Positions 1 to 6,822 of a stretch of 9,543 nt of DNA are shown here, piece after piece. The notes below the pieces were generated by a model, which saw only the letters and a list, made by a program, of their open reading frames with translations, made no database searches and had not been told where the DNA came from. The stretch spans positions 1-9,543 of the forward strand of contig SMVT01000165.1 of NCBI GenBank assembly GCA_004357365.1. The letters are read 5' to 3'. Position numbers and translations under genes: made by a program. Origin of the DNA: Nitrospina sp. Lineage in GTDB: Bacteria > Nitrospinota > Nitrospinia > Nitrospinales > Nitrospinaceae. The number at the start of each line of letters is the position of its first letter. The first letter of the stretch is position 1.

Positions 1-1
1 T

Positions 2-775
2 AACTGGAACCCGGCACAGGCCCGCAAGAGCCTCGATATCGTGCTGGAGGAAATCAAAGGCCGGCCCTTGCCGGAAGCCGAACGGTACAAGGAAGTCGTT
101 GGAATTCTCGATCCGGGCGAAAAGATCCGGTTTTCCCGGAAAATTGCCGACAACAACAACTCTCTTTATTATTCCTTACAGGTGGGGGAGCGCAGTTTTG
201 AGAAACAGGCACGCATTTCGCTGGTGGCTTCCATTGTCGAGAGCGATTTTTACACCCAGATGCGGACCAATCAGCAGTTGGGCTATATCGTGTGGAGTTT
301 TCAGAACCGGGTGGAAGAACGGTTGTTCTTTAAAATGATCATCCAGTCCGCCGGATACGGTCCCTTTGAACTGCAAAAACGCGTGGAGGCCTGGCTGGAA
401 ACATCCGACAGGTTGTTCAACCAACTGTCCGACGAGGAATTTGAAAAGCACCGGAACAGTATGATTGTGTCACTGGAGAAAAAAAGCGACAGCATCGCCG
501 AAGTGGCGGGGGATTTGTATTACCATGCCGTCGACGAAAAAGGCGACTTCGATTACAAAAAGAAACTGGTCCAAGCTGTAAAGAAAGTCAAAAAAGAAGA
601 GGTTATCCAAACCGGTCTGAGAATTTTGCAGGATCCCCAGGTGGCCCGGTCCGTTATTCTCATGCGTTCCCGGAGCAATAAGGACGAGGTGCCCGCGGAT
701 GTTTTAACCACCGTGGAACAGTTTAAAGAGAGAAAAGCCAAACACGCAGGGATGGCAGAAAAAGAAGGGTCTTGA
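2..775 (+). CDS. M16 family peptidase (insulysin/pitrilysin type), C-terminal part, 5' end outside window
   Basis: The frame is open to the left edge, so this is the last ~257 residues of a longer protein; full-length M16A enzymes are around 900-1000 residues. The best landmark is RTNQQLGYIV (R codon at 263-265), which matches the RT(K/E)EQLGYIV segment of the last domain of insulin-degrading enzyme, including the Arg and the Tyr seven residues later that contact substrate there. The following helix-rich stretch (EEFEKHRNSMIVSLEKK) also matches the family. M16 enzymes are zinc peptidases that enclose and cut peptides in a clamshell chamber. The HxxEH zinc motif lies in the N-terminal domain, outside the window, so activity cannot be judged here. 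A GTG at 41 could be read as a start but lies inside the conserved domain and is not one. The gene ends at a TGA and is followed by the hairpin at 863-899. The family call is firm; the precise substrate is unknown. Confidence 0.88.
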   Translation, partial: NWNPAQARKSLDIVLEEIKGRPLPEAERYKEVVGILDPGEKIRFSRKIADNNNSLYYSLQVGERSFEKQARISLVASIVESDFYTQMRTNQQLGYIVWSFQNRVEERLFFKMIIQSAGYGPFELQKRVEAWLETSDRLFNQLSDEEFEKHRNSMIVSLEKKSDSIAEVAGDLYYHAVDEKGDFDYKKKLVQAVKKVKKEEVIQTGLRILQDPQVARSVILMRSRSNKDEVPADVLTTVEQFKERKAKHAGMAEKEGS

Positions 776-862
776 ACCGCCCAATGCGATTAATCGATGA
801 GTCTAAAATATTAATTAAATTAACTGATTAGACAGTAAAATATAGATTTTGGCATAAGCGCG

Positions 863-899
863 AAAACCTTCTTGCCCTTAAGTGGTAAGAAGGTTTTTT
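863..899. terminator. Bidirectional rho-independent terminator between convergent genes
   Basis: The arms AAAACCTTCTT (863-873) and AAGAAGGTTTT (887-897) are perfectly complementary. They extend inward by three more pairs (one G-U) to close a 7-base loop. A T-run follows on the plus strand (894-899), and AAAA at 863-866 gives a T-run on the minus strand. It sits between the M16 peptidase (+) and the aldolase (-), so it can end both transcripts. Confidence 0.88.
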
Positions 900-910
900 A
901 TTGCGGTGGG

Positions 911-2311
911 TCAGCCGAATTGAATTTCCGTATCGAGATTGGAAGCGACGGATTGGGGGGTACAGGACTCCCTGACATACTGCGTGGTATTCTGTGCATT
1001 CAATTTGTTGAACAGGAAGTGAAATCTTGCCTCCAGCTCTTTGCCGATTTCACTCTTGATATCTTCCGGAAGATTCCAGAACTGAGGCTTGAACGGGCCG
1101 AATCCCTTTTTGCGGGTTTTGTAAATGAATTGCTCATCGGTCATGCCGGGTTTTTTCTCATTGGCAAAGTGTTCGCGCAGGTGGGCGTAGATTTCCTTTT
1201 TAAAGTTCGCGGTGAAATGCGGACTTTCATAAATCATGTTCTGAAAATCGGTGGCCAGGTGAATTTCCGCCGTTTCCAGTTCGGGAAATTTGTGGAACAA
1301 TTCCGCGGGCAGGGTGGAGGCCCCGTGTTGCACTGCGCCGGCGAGATGATACTGCTCCCGTGAAATGCGCGACAAGTTCTCCAGGGTTTCAAAATCCAGT
1401 TGCACCTCCGCCACACTGCCGTCCGGCAGTGGTACGCCGCCGTGGCTGGTGCCCGTCTGAATGGAAATTTTGCTGATCCCCTTGTAGCTGGGATTGGCCC
1501 GGGCCAGGCGTTCGTTGAAATTATCCATGTACACTCGCAGTTCCGCTTCGTTGCTGTTTTCCTTGCCGACTTCGCCGATTTCCCCTCCGACTGAAATAGT
1601 GACGCCTTCCGGTTCCTGTTCGCGGACAAACGAGGTCAACTCGACGCCCACATCATAATTCAGCCGTTGTTGCTCGTTGACGTCCTCGAAATCGAGGGAG
1701 ACCAACGTTGAGGAATCGATGTCGATGTTGTAAAACCCGGCACTGATGGCCTCGCTGATGAGATCCTTGATCCCCTGGACTTCCTTATCCCGGTTTTCTT
1801 CGAATTTTCCGGCATTGATCTGGAAATGGTCGCCTTGGACGAAGACGGGGCCACGGAATCGCTCGCGGATCGCCGCGCCCAGGATCACCGGAATCAATTC
1901 ATGCGGTCTCTGGAAGGTGTAGCCAATTTCCGATTTGGCGATTTCAAAAATGAAGGCGCCGCAATCGGTATCTTTTGCGGTCCGGAAAATAGCGCGGGTC
2001 ATCTCGTAAGGCAATCCCCGGATGTTGAGAGCCGGAACCGTGTACCCTTTGTTCTTGCCCTGACCGCGGGCTTCATAAAGGCCCTGGATCGATGCCGGAA
2101 CGATTCCCAGCAATTGCGCGACGGACTTGATGATATACCGGCAATGTCCGCGGACCTCTTTATTCTCGTTCAACACGGAATTTTTGACCAGAATGTCCAA
2201 AGGGGGACCGATCAGCTTGTCCTCATTCTCCAATTGAACCGAGGCCCCATTGGACAGGCCGATGATTCCTTTCAGATGCCGGGTCAGGTCCTCTTTTCCG
2301 GAAAATAACAT
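911..2311 (-). CDS. Divergent long-form class II (zinc-dependent) fructose/tagatose-bisphosphate-type aldolase
   Basis: This 466-residue protein shows the landmarks of class II aldolases in the right order: VPALNIRG (92-99), a GDHF motif with Asp161 (catalytic acid position) and His162 (zinc ligand position), NIDIDS (195-200), GGEIGEVG with Glu244, GTSHGG with His290, and QHGAS with His329. His162, His290 and His329 are the likely zinc ligands. Such enzymes reversibly split a ketose bisphosphate into dihydroxyacetone phosphate and an aldehyde, in glycolysis/gluconeogenesis or related sugar metabolism. The protein is much longer than the usual 280-360 residues, with about 88 extra residues in front and about 110 behind the core. 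The common HxDH form is replaced by QGDHF. The ATG at 2309-2311 is preceded by AGAGGA at a reasonable distance. It is transcribed away from the Usp fusion gene, and the hairpin at 863-899 ends it. The fold is confident; the sugar substrate is not. Confidence 0.82.
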   Translation of the reverse strand: MLFSGKEDLTRHLKGIIGLSNGASVQLENEDKLIGPPLDILVKNSVLNENKEVRGHCRYIIKSVAQLLGIVPASIQGLYEARGQGKNKGYTVPALNIRGLPYEMTRAIFRTAKDTDCGAFIFEIAKSEIGYTFQRPHELIPVILGAAIRERFRGPVFVQGDHFQINAGKFEENRDKEVQGIKDLISEAISAGFYNIDIDSSTLVSLDFEDVNEQQRLNYDVGVELTSFVREQEPEGVTISVGGEIGEVGKENSNEAELRVYMDNFNERLARANPSYKGISKISIQTGTSHGGVPLPDGSVAEVQLDFETLENLSRISREQYHLAGAVQHGASTLPAELFHKFPELETAEIHLATDFQNMIYESPHFTANFKKEIYAHLREHFANEKKPGMTDEQFIYKTRKKGFGPFKPQFWNLPEDIKSEIGKELEARFHFLFNKLNAQNTTQYVRESCTPQSVASNLDTEIQFG

Positions 2312-2480
2312 CAGGGGTTTCCTCTACGGGCTTAAAGGCTTAAATATCAATAAGATAAAACTCAAATCGCCCACTCGTTGGGATAGGTGTGTGTTTGATT
2401 GATGGAAGTCAGTCCGGATTTACACGAAGTTGCTGTCTTGCACAGTACGAATTCTGCTGAATTGCGTGTATAATAACTCA

Positions 2481-2493
2481 CTTGAATTTCAAG
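2481..2493. repeat. 13-base palindrome, possible operator
   Basis: CTTGAA-T-TTCAAG has perfect 6-base arms around one base. It lies in the divergent intergenic region, where a dimeric regulator could bind. No regulator is assigned. Confidence 0.35.
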
Positions 2494-2509
2494 GGGATTA
2501 TAACCCAAA

Positions 2510-2546
2510 CCGGGTCCGATGAGGATGTAAAATTTTACCGGGTCCG
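2510..2546. repeat. Palindrome GTAAAATTTTAC flanked by two CCGGGTCCG direct repeats
   Basis: CCGGGTCCG occurs at 2510-2518 and again at 2538-2546, 28 bases apart (just under three helical turns). The perfect 12-base palindrome GTAAAATTTTAC at 2527-2538 lies between them and shares its last base with the second copy. The arrangement suggests a protein-binding site; the function is unknown. Confidence 0.45.
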
Positions 2547-2584
2547 TCGGGTTTAGAAGCCAGCGAATTCAATCATTTGTTTCT

Positions 2585-2634
2585 CCGGACCTTCCGGAAA
2601 ATGGGATTTGCCGTCTTCCCGGACCTCGGAAAAT
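2585..2634. repeat. Imperfect direct repeat (CCGGACC..TCGGAAAAT type)
   Basis: CCGGACCTTCCGGAAAAT (2585-2602) is repeated as CCGGACCTCGGAAAAT (2619-2634), 34 bases further on and with two bases missing. The first copy also contains a short inverted repeat, CCGGA/TCCGG. The repeat ends about 50 bases before the -35 box of the Usp fusion gene. Confidence 0.45.
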
Positions 2635-2684
2635 ACGCGGGGCCGGCGGGAGCGGTAAGGTGGTTGTATAGAAGGGCTTTTGTA

Positions 2685-2712
2685 TTGACACCCCCCATAT
2701 TTTTGCTAGAAT
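2685..2712 (+). promoter_or_regulatory. Sigma-70-type promoter of the Usp/PCP_red fusion gene
   Basis: A consensus -35 TTGACA (2685-2690) is followed after 16 bases by TAGAAT (2707-2712). The -10 is preceded by TGC, giving the extended -10 pattern TGnTAnnnT. The predicted start near 2719 gives a leader of about 120 bases. The match is close to consensus, which suggests strong basal transcription. Confidence 0.75.
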
Positions 2713-2795
2713 TCGCAAGCAATTGAGACTGTTGGTTTTTTGGGGCGAAACACCCTCCATCATGCGCTGGATTCATTGATCGTTCACCTAACATA

Positions 2796-2807
2796 CAATT
2801 CGAATTG
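2796..2807. repeat. 12-base palindrome in the leader of the Usp fusion gene
   Basis: CAATTCGAATTG is a perfect palindrome about 34 bases before the start codon. Ten of its bases (ATTCGAATTG) recur at 4940-4949, just after the same gene. It may be chance or a binding site. Confidence 0.25.
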
Positions 2808-2823
2808 AGTTTATAGATATTGA

Positions 2824-2829
2824 AGGGAG
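2824..2829 (+). promoter_or_regulatory. Ribosome binding site that selects the ATG at 2841
   Basis: AGGGAG lies 11 bases before the ATG at 2841. A TTG at 2820 is in frame, but it would place this site inside the gene and would add seven residues before the conserved first Usp strand. Confidence 0.6.
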
Positions 2830-2840
2830 AAATTAACCCA

Positions 2841-4892
2841 ATGTTTAAGAACATTTACATTCCTGTCGATAATTCCGACTACTCGAATGCGTGTATCGAC
2901 TTGGCTTTGGAACTCGCCAAAGGATCGGATACCACGATCTCCGCCAGCCATGTGTATGCGGCCAAAATGCACGACGTCCGCTTCCGGCAAATGGAAAGCG
3001 GCCTGCCCGAGGAATACCAGGATGAAAAGGAGCTCGAAAAGCAACGCGCCATCCATGACCAGCTGATCACCAAGGGGATGGAGGTCATCACTGATTCCTA
3101 CCTGGATGTGCCTAAATACAAATGTAAGGCGAACAATATACCCTATGTCGGTAAATCGCTGGAAGGCCGAAACTGGACCGAACTGGTCCGCGACATCAAA
3201 GAATCCGATTATGATCTGGTCATCATGGGAGCGCTGGGCCTGGGCGCCATCAAGGACAGCCAGATCGGAACCGTGACCGAGCGGGTGATTCGCCGTATTG
3301 AAACCGATACCCTCATTATCAAGTATGTGCCCGCCATTCACGAACGGAAATCCTCCAGCGATAAAATCGTGGTCGCGGTAGACGGCAGCGGCTATGCCTT
3401 CGGCGGTTTGAAAACCGCGATTGAGATGGCCAAAGCCCTGAACAAGCCGCTGGAAGTGATCTCCACCTTCGATCCGTATTTCCACTACGCCATGTTCAAC
3501 AGCCTGACCGGGGTGCTCTCCAAGGATGCCGCCAAGGTGTTCAAATTTGAACAGCAGGAGAAACTGCACGAAGATATCATCGACAAGGGCCTTGCGAAAA
3601 TTTACCAGTCGCATCTGGAAATCTCCCGCAAAATCGTGGAAGATGAGGGACTGGAATGCACCATTCGCTTGCTGGATGGCAAGGTGTTCGAAAAAGTCCT
3701 GCAGTATGCCCGGGAGGAAAATCCCTATTTGTTGATTCTGGGCCGTATCGGTGTTCACAGCACATCGGATATGGACATCGGAGGCAACACGGAAAACTTG
3801 CTTCGCATGGTCCCGTGTAACGTCTACCTCTCCAGTAAAGTCTACCAGCCGCCGATCGATATGCAGGCGGAAGAAACCATCGACTGGACCAAGGAAGCGA
3901 AGGAACGGTTGAAGAGGATTCCCGGATTCGTACGCCCCATGGCGACCACCGCGATCCTGCGCTACGCCCTGGAACGCGGTCACAGTATGATCACTTCTGG
4001 TGTCATCACCGAAGCCTGTGAAAAGATTCTGCCCGCCGGCGCCATGCAGGCGATGAACAACATCGGCGATCAGATGCGCGATAAAATGGCGAGGGGCGAA
4101 GATCCTTTGGAAGGCATGATCGAGGACCGGAGCGCCATATTGGAAGCCAAATATGCAGAGGAAGCTAAATTGGCAGAGGAAGCCAACAAGGTGCAGGATC
4201 AGAAAACACTCAAGTGCAACGAGTGCGGTACCATCGTGGCGGAAGACGTGGTGAAATGCGGCGTCTGTGGCGCCGGTGCCGAAAGCCTGTTCGCGATGGA
4301 TAAATCCGGATTCCAAGCCAGTGATGAGGAACGGAGCGATGCTACCACGGTGACCACCTTCGACTCGGTGCAGGTCACCTGGACGCAGGATGCACTGGAT
4401 TACCTGAACCAGTTCCCCGAAGGCCATATCCGCCGCCGGGCCCACGCCCGTATCGAGAAAAACGCGCGGGTGCAGAAAGTCTCTACCATTTCGGTGGCTT
4501 TTGCGAAGGATCTGCTGAACGAAAAGATTACGGAGAAAGAGCCGGCGAAAGGCAATGGCAACGGTCACAAAGCGGCGGTCGCTCCGGCGGAGGGTTTCAG
4601 ATCTTTCGGAGAATTGGAACCTTTTGAAGGTAAAAACTTCAGCAAGGGGATTGAGATCGATCCCGCTCAATATTTCTGGTCGGGTGATGCGATTGGCCGA
4701 ATTGAGAAGGTGCCTCAGGGTTTCATGAGGGATAACACCATGGAACGGGTCCTGGATTACGCCCATTCCCAGAATACCAATAATATCAGTCTGGAGTTTT
4801 GCGAAAAGGGCATTGAAGAGTCCGTCAAGGTCATGAACGAGATGGTCAAGAACGGGGCGACCCTGGAAGACTTCATCCCGCAAAAGAAATAA
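2841..4892 (+). CDS. Fusion protein: two universal stress (Usp) domains, zinc ribbon and three PCP_red-like modules
   Basis: The 683-residue protein is cytoplasmic, with no signal peptide or membrane segment. Usp domain 1 spans ~1-163 and carries the full ATP-binding pattern G-2x-G-9x-G-T (G130, G133, G143, T144). Usp domain 2 spans ~173-333 with the same spacing (G301, G304, G314) but Gly instead of Ser/Thr at 315. Residues ~345-397 (WTKEAKERLKRIPGFVR) match the PCP_red domain found at the C-terminus of light-independent protochlorophyllide reductase subunit B. A charged AEEAK-type linker follows (~434-450; its 18-base tandem DNA repeat is at 4155-4190), then a zinc ribbon, C459xxC462-x10-C473xxC476. 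Two weaker PCP_red-like modules start at W514 and W613. In all three modules Trp and Pro are exactly 12 residues apart. No chlorophyll gene is nearby. A role in binding ATP and a tetrapyrrole or other cofactor under stress is inference. It has its own promoter and terminator. Confidence 0.85.
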   Translation: MFKNIYIPVDNSDYSNACIDLALELAKGSDTTISASHVYAAKMHDVRFRQMESGLPEEYQDEKELEKQRAIHDQLITKGMEVITDSYLDVPKYKCKANNIPYVGKSLEGRNWTELVRDIKESDYDLVIMGALGLGAIKDSQIGTVTERVIRRIETDTLIIKYVPAIHERKSSSDKIVVAVDGSGYAFGGLKTAIEMAKALNKPLEVISTFDPYFHYAMFNSLTGVLSKDAAKVFKFEQQEKLHEDIIDKGLAKIYQSHLEISRKIVEDEGLECTIRLLDGKVFEKVLQYAREENPYLLILGRIGVHSTSDMDIGGNTENLLRMVPCNVYLSSKVYQPPIDMQAEETIDWTKEAKERLKRIPGFVRPMATTAILRYALERGHSMITSGVITEACEKILPAGAMQAMNNIGDQMRDKMARGEDPLEGMIEDRSAILEAKYAEEAKLAEEANKVQDQKTLKCNECGTIVAEDVVKCGVCGAGAESLFAMDKSGFQASDEERSDATTVTTFDSVQVTWTQDALDYLNQFPEGHIRRRAHARIEKNARVQKVSTISVAFAKDLLNEKITEKEPAKGNGNGHKAAVAPAEGFRSFGELEPFEGKNFSKGIEIDPAQYFWSGDAIGRIEKVPQGFMRDNTMERVLDYAHSQNTNNISLEFCEKGIEESVKVMNEMVKNGATLEDFIPQKK

Positions 4893-4965
4893 ATTCGGAA
4901 AGAATTTCCTGGCCCTCCTGGGTTGGGCATCGAAAGGACATTCGAATTGCAAACATTTTAAGTTT

Positions 4966-5009
4966 AAGCCCCTGTTTCGTTGTATCTCTTATGACGGGCA
5001 GGGGTTTTT
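4966..5009 (+). terminator. Rho-independent terminator of the Usp fusion gene
   Basis: AAGCCCCTG (4966-4974) pairs with CAGGGGTTT (4999-5007, one G-U pair), followed by TTTTTCTTTT. The 24-base loop can form an inner CGTT/GACG pairing. It lies 74 bases after the stop codon. Confidence 0.75.
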
Positions 5010-5053
5010 CTTTTCCTTTTGATTTCACCTTCCGAAAAACTCCCACTACGGCT

Positions 5054-5059
5054 TATAAT
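5054..5059 (+). promoter_or_regulatory. -10 box directly before the ABC exporter gene, likely leaderless transcript
   Basis: A perfect TATAAT ends 6 bases before the ATG at 5066, so transcription would begin at or next to the start codon. The best -35 at 18 bases spacing is TTCCGA (5030-5035), only 3 of 6 matches. No Shine-Dalgarno sequence is visible. Confidence 0.55.
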
Positions 5060-5065
5060 ACTTAG

Positions 5066-6793
5066 ATGGATTTAAAACTCTACAAACGCCTGATCCGGAA
5101 TCTCGCCAACTATAAAGGGCAGGTTTTTCTTGTTCTGTTGACTTCCGTCATTGTGGGTGTGCTGTCCACTACGCCGGTTCCACTGGTTAAGGAATCCCTC
5201 GACAAGATTTTCGTGGAAAAAGATTATTTTATGCTGAAGATGATTCCGCTCATCCTCATCGGCCTTTATTGTGTGAAAGGGGGACTGCGGTATTTCCTGA
5301 GTTGCGCTATTTACAAGATTGGGTGGGAACTGGTGGCGAAAATCCGGTTGGATCTGTTTATGCATATTCATAAACTTCCCTATGGTTTTTTTGAAAAAGA
5401 CACGACGGGAATTTTGATGTCGCGGGTGGTGAACGATGTCGACGCCATGTTGCTGACGCTGACCAAGCAGGTGAAGGACGCTTTGCAGAGTGCCGTCATG
5501 TTTGCGGGATTGCTGTTCTGGGTCTTTTATCTCAAGTGGGACTGGGCTCTGATTTCCATTTTTGTGATTCCCTTTGCCTTGATTCCCGTCATAACTGTGG
5601 CACGCAAACTGAGGCATTTGGGGCGCCGGGGTCAGGAAATTCTGGCGGATATCAACTCCACCATGCTCGAATCGTTTTCGGGAATCAAAATCGTCCGGGC
5701 GTTTGGTTTGGAAAAACTCGAAGAGAAAAAGCTGGACCGGCACAATCAGGAATTTCTTCAGGTCATGAAGAAAAATGTGAAATACACGGAATTGACTTCC
5801 CCCCTGATGGAGGTTCTCGGTGTGGTGGCCGGATCGGTGGTCCTCTGGTATGGCGGCTCCCAGGTCCTGAGCGGGGAGGTCACGCAGGGGACCTTTTTTG
5901 CGTTCATTTTGGGTATGTTTATGATGTATGACCCCATGCGGATTCTGTTTAAAACCTATACCGACGTTCAAAAAGCCATCGCTGCGTCCGAAAGGGTTTA
6001 TTCCGTTCTCGACCAGGAACCGGAAAGATTGCGCGACGGCAAGATACAAATATCCGGGTTTAAGGATCGTATCGAATATAAAAATGTCTCGTTCAAATAT
6101 CCCACCCGGGATGCGATGGTTTTGAAAAACATCAACCTGACCATCCATAAATCCGATGTGCTGGCCATCGTGGGGATGAGCGGGGCCGGAAAAACAACGC
6201 TGGTTGACCTGCTGTTCAAGTTTTTTATTGTCACCGAAGGGGAAATTCTGATTGACGGCCAAAATATCAATGACTGCAACAGCCATTCCCTGCGCGATCA
6301 TATTGCGCTGGTGACCCAGGAAACGTTTTTGTTCAACGATACCATCCTGGCCAATATCCGGTTGGGCAGCCCCCATGCCACCCATGAGGACATACTGGAC
6401 GCCGCCAAAGCCGCTCACGTGGACAGTTTTATCCAACATCTGGATGACGGTTACGATACGATGATCGGTGAGCGCGGCGTGAAGCTGTCCGGGGGGCAAA
6501 GACAGCGGATCGCCATAGCCCGCGCCATTTTAAGAAACTCTCCGATTCTGGTGCTGGACGAAGCCACCTCCGCACTGGATTCGGAATCGGAAAAACTAGT
6601 GCAGGATGCTCTGCACCGTCTCATGGAACATCGCACGACCTTCGTCATTGCCCATCGCTTGTCGACCATCAAAAACGCCGACCGTATTATTGTCATGGAG
6701 CATGGCGAGATTGTCGGTTCCGGTTCCCATGATGAATTACTGGCCCAATGCCCTCAATACCAGAGGTGCTACGAAATGCAGGTCATGGGTTGA
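5066..6793 (+). CDS. msbA: MsbA-family lipid/multidrug ABC exporter (fused membrane and ATPase domains)
   Basis: This 575-residue half-transporter has the usual MsbA length. Hydrophobic segments fill residues ~18-300 (six expected membrane helices, clear ones near 20-38, 58-80, 142-157, 160-178, 248-268 and 273-290). The ATPase domain has an A-loop Tyr345, Walker A GMSGAGKT (370-377), Q-loop Gln418, an exporter x-loop GERG (468-471), signature LSGGQ (474-478), Walker B ILVLDE (494-499) and H-loop His530; all catalytic residues are present. It should work as a homodimer in the inner membrane, flipping lipid A-core or another amphiphile. A TAG stop sits in frame directly before the ATG, which fixes the start. 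OleA follows 29 bases downstream with no terminator between, so the two are probably co-transcribed. The exporter type is certain; whether the cargo is lipid A or a product linked to the ole genes is open, so the symbol is by family resemblance. Confidence 0.9.
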   Translation: MDLKLYKRLIRNLANYKGQVFLVLLTSVIVGVLSTTPVPLVKESLDKIFVEKDYFMLKMIPLILIGLYCVKGGLRYFLSCAIYKIGWELVAKIRLDLFMHIHKLPYGFFEKDTTGILMSRVVNDVDAMLLTLTKQVKDALQSAVMFAGLLFWVFYLKWDWALISIFVIPFALIPVITVARKLRHLGRRGQEILADINSTMLESFSGIKIVRAFGLEKLEEKKLDRHNQEFLQVMKKNVKYTELTSPLMEVLGVVAGSVVLWYGGSQVLSGEVTQGTFFAFILGMFMMYDPMRILFKTYTDVQKAIAASERVYSVLDQEPERLRDGKIQISGFKDRIEYKNVSFKYPTRDAMVLKNINLTIHKSDVLAIVGMSGAGKTTLVDLLFKFFIVTEGEILIDGQNINDCNSHSLRDHIALVTQETFLFNDTILANIRLGSPHATHEDILDAAKAAHVDSFIQHLDDGYDTMIGERGVKLSGGQRQRIAIARAILRNSPILVLDEATSALDSESEKLVQDALHRLMEHRTTFVIAHRLSTIKNADRIIVMEHGEIVGSGSHDELLAQCPQYQRCYEMQVMG

Positions 6794-6822
6794 GTTCAAC
6801 CGTATTCTGATCACATCCGCTT

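Larger units (their letters stand above)
2312..2840. other. Divergent intergenic region with promoter, palindromes and direct repeats; no gene seen
   Basis: This stretch separates the aldolase (-) from the Usp fusion (+). I find no convincing coding frame or structured RNA family. It contains a 13-base palindrome at 2481-2493, CCGGGTCCG twice flanking a 12-base palindrome (2510-2546), an imperfect repeat at 2585-2602 and 2619-2634, and the promoter at 2685-2712 with a leader of about 120 bases. No clear promoter for the aldolase stands out on the minus strand; the AT-rich bases 2341-2365 are the likeliest area. Confidence 0.6.

Noticed and set aside
872..1363. Plus-strand open frame of 163 codons, and another at 1826-2308, opposite the aldolase
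   Set aside because: Both are shadows of the aldolase, which has ordered catalytic motifs; the first also starts inside the terminator hairpin.
2469..2502. TATAAT at 2469-2474 (+) and its reverse complement at 2497-2502 as promoters
   Set aside because: Neither has an acceptable -35 box at 15-19 bases, and the 2685-2712 promoter is far better for the plus-strand gene.
2762..2779. Five-codon upstream open frame (ATG at 2762) in the leader of the Usp fusion gene
   Set aside because: There is no ribosome site and no attenuator-like codon run, so it is likely chance.
2820..2840. TTG at 2820 as the start of the Usp fusion gene
   Set aside because: It would put the AGGGAG ribosome site inside the gene and add seven residues before the conserved first Usp strand; the ATG at 2841 fits better.
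2569..2854. Minus-strand open frames in the divergent intergenic region (64 and 93 codons)
   Set aside because: They overlap the strong plus-strand promoter and repeats, have no motif or ribosome site, and look like chance frames.
2811..4952. A 713-codon open frame on the minus strand covering the whole Usp fusion gene
   Set aside because: It lies entirely opposite a gene with clear domains, shows no recognisable motif, and its composition (rich in His, Phe, Arg and Gly) is typical of an antisense shadow caused by codon bias. Its length is striking but not evidence of a gene.
5072..6499. A 475-codon minus-strand open frame opposite the ABC exporter
   Set aside because: It is the antisense shadow of a well-supported transporter, with no motif and a His/Gln-rich composition.
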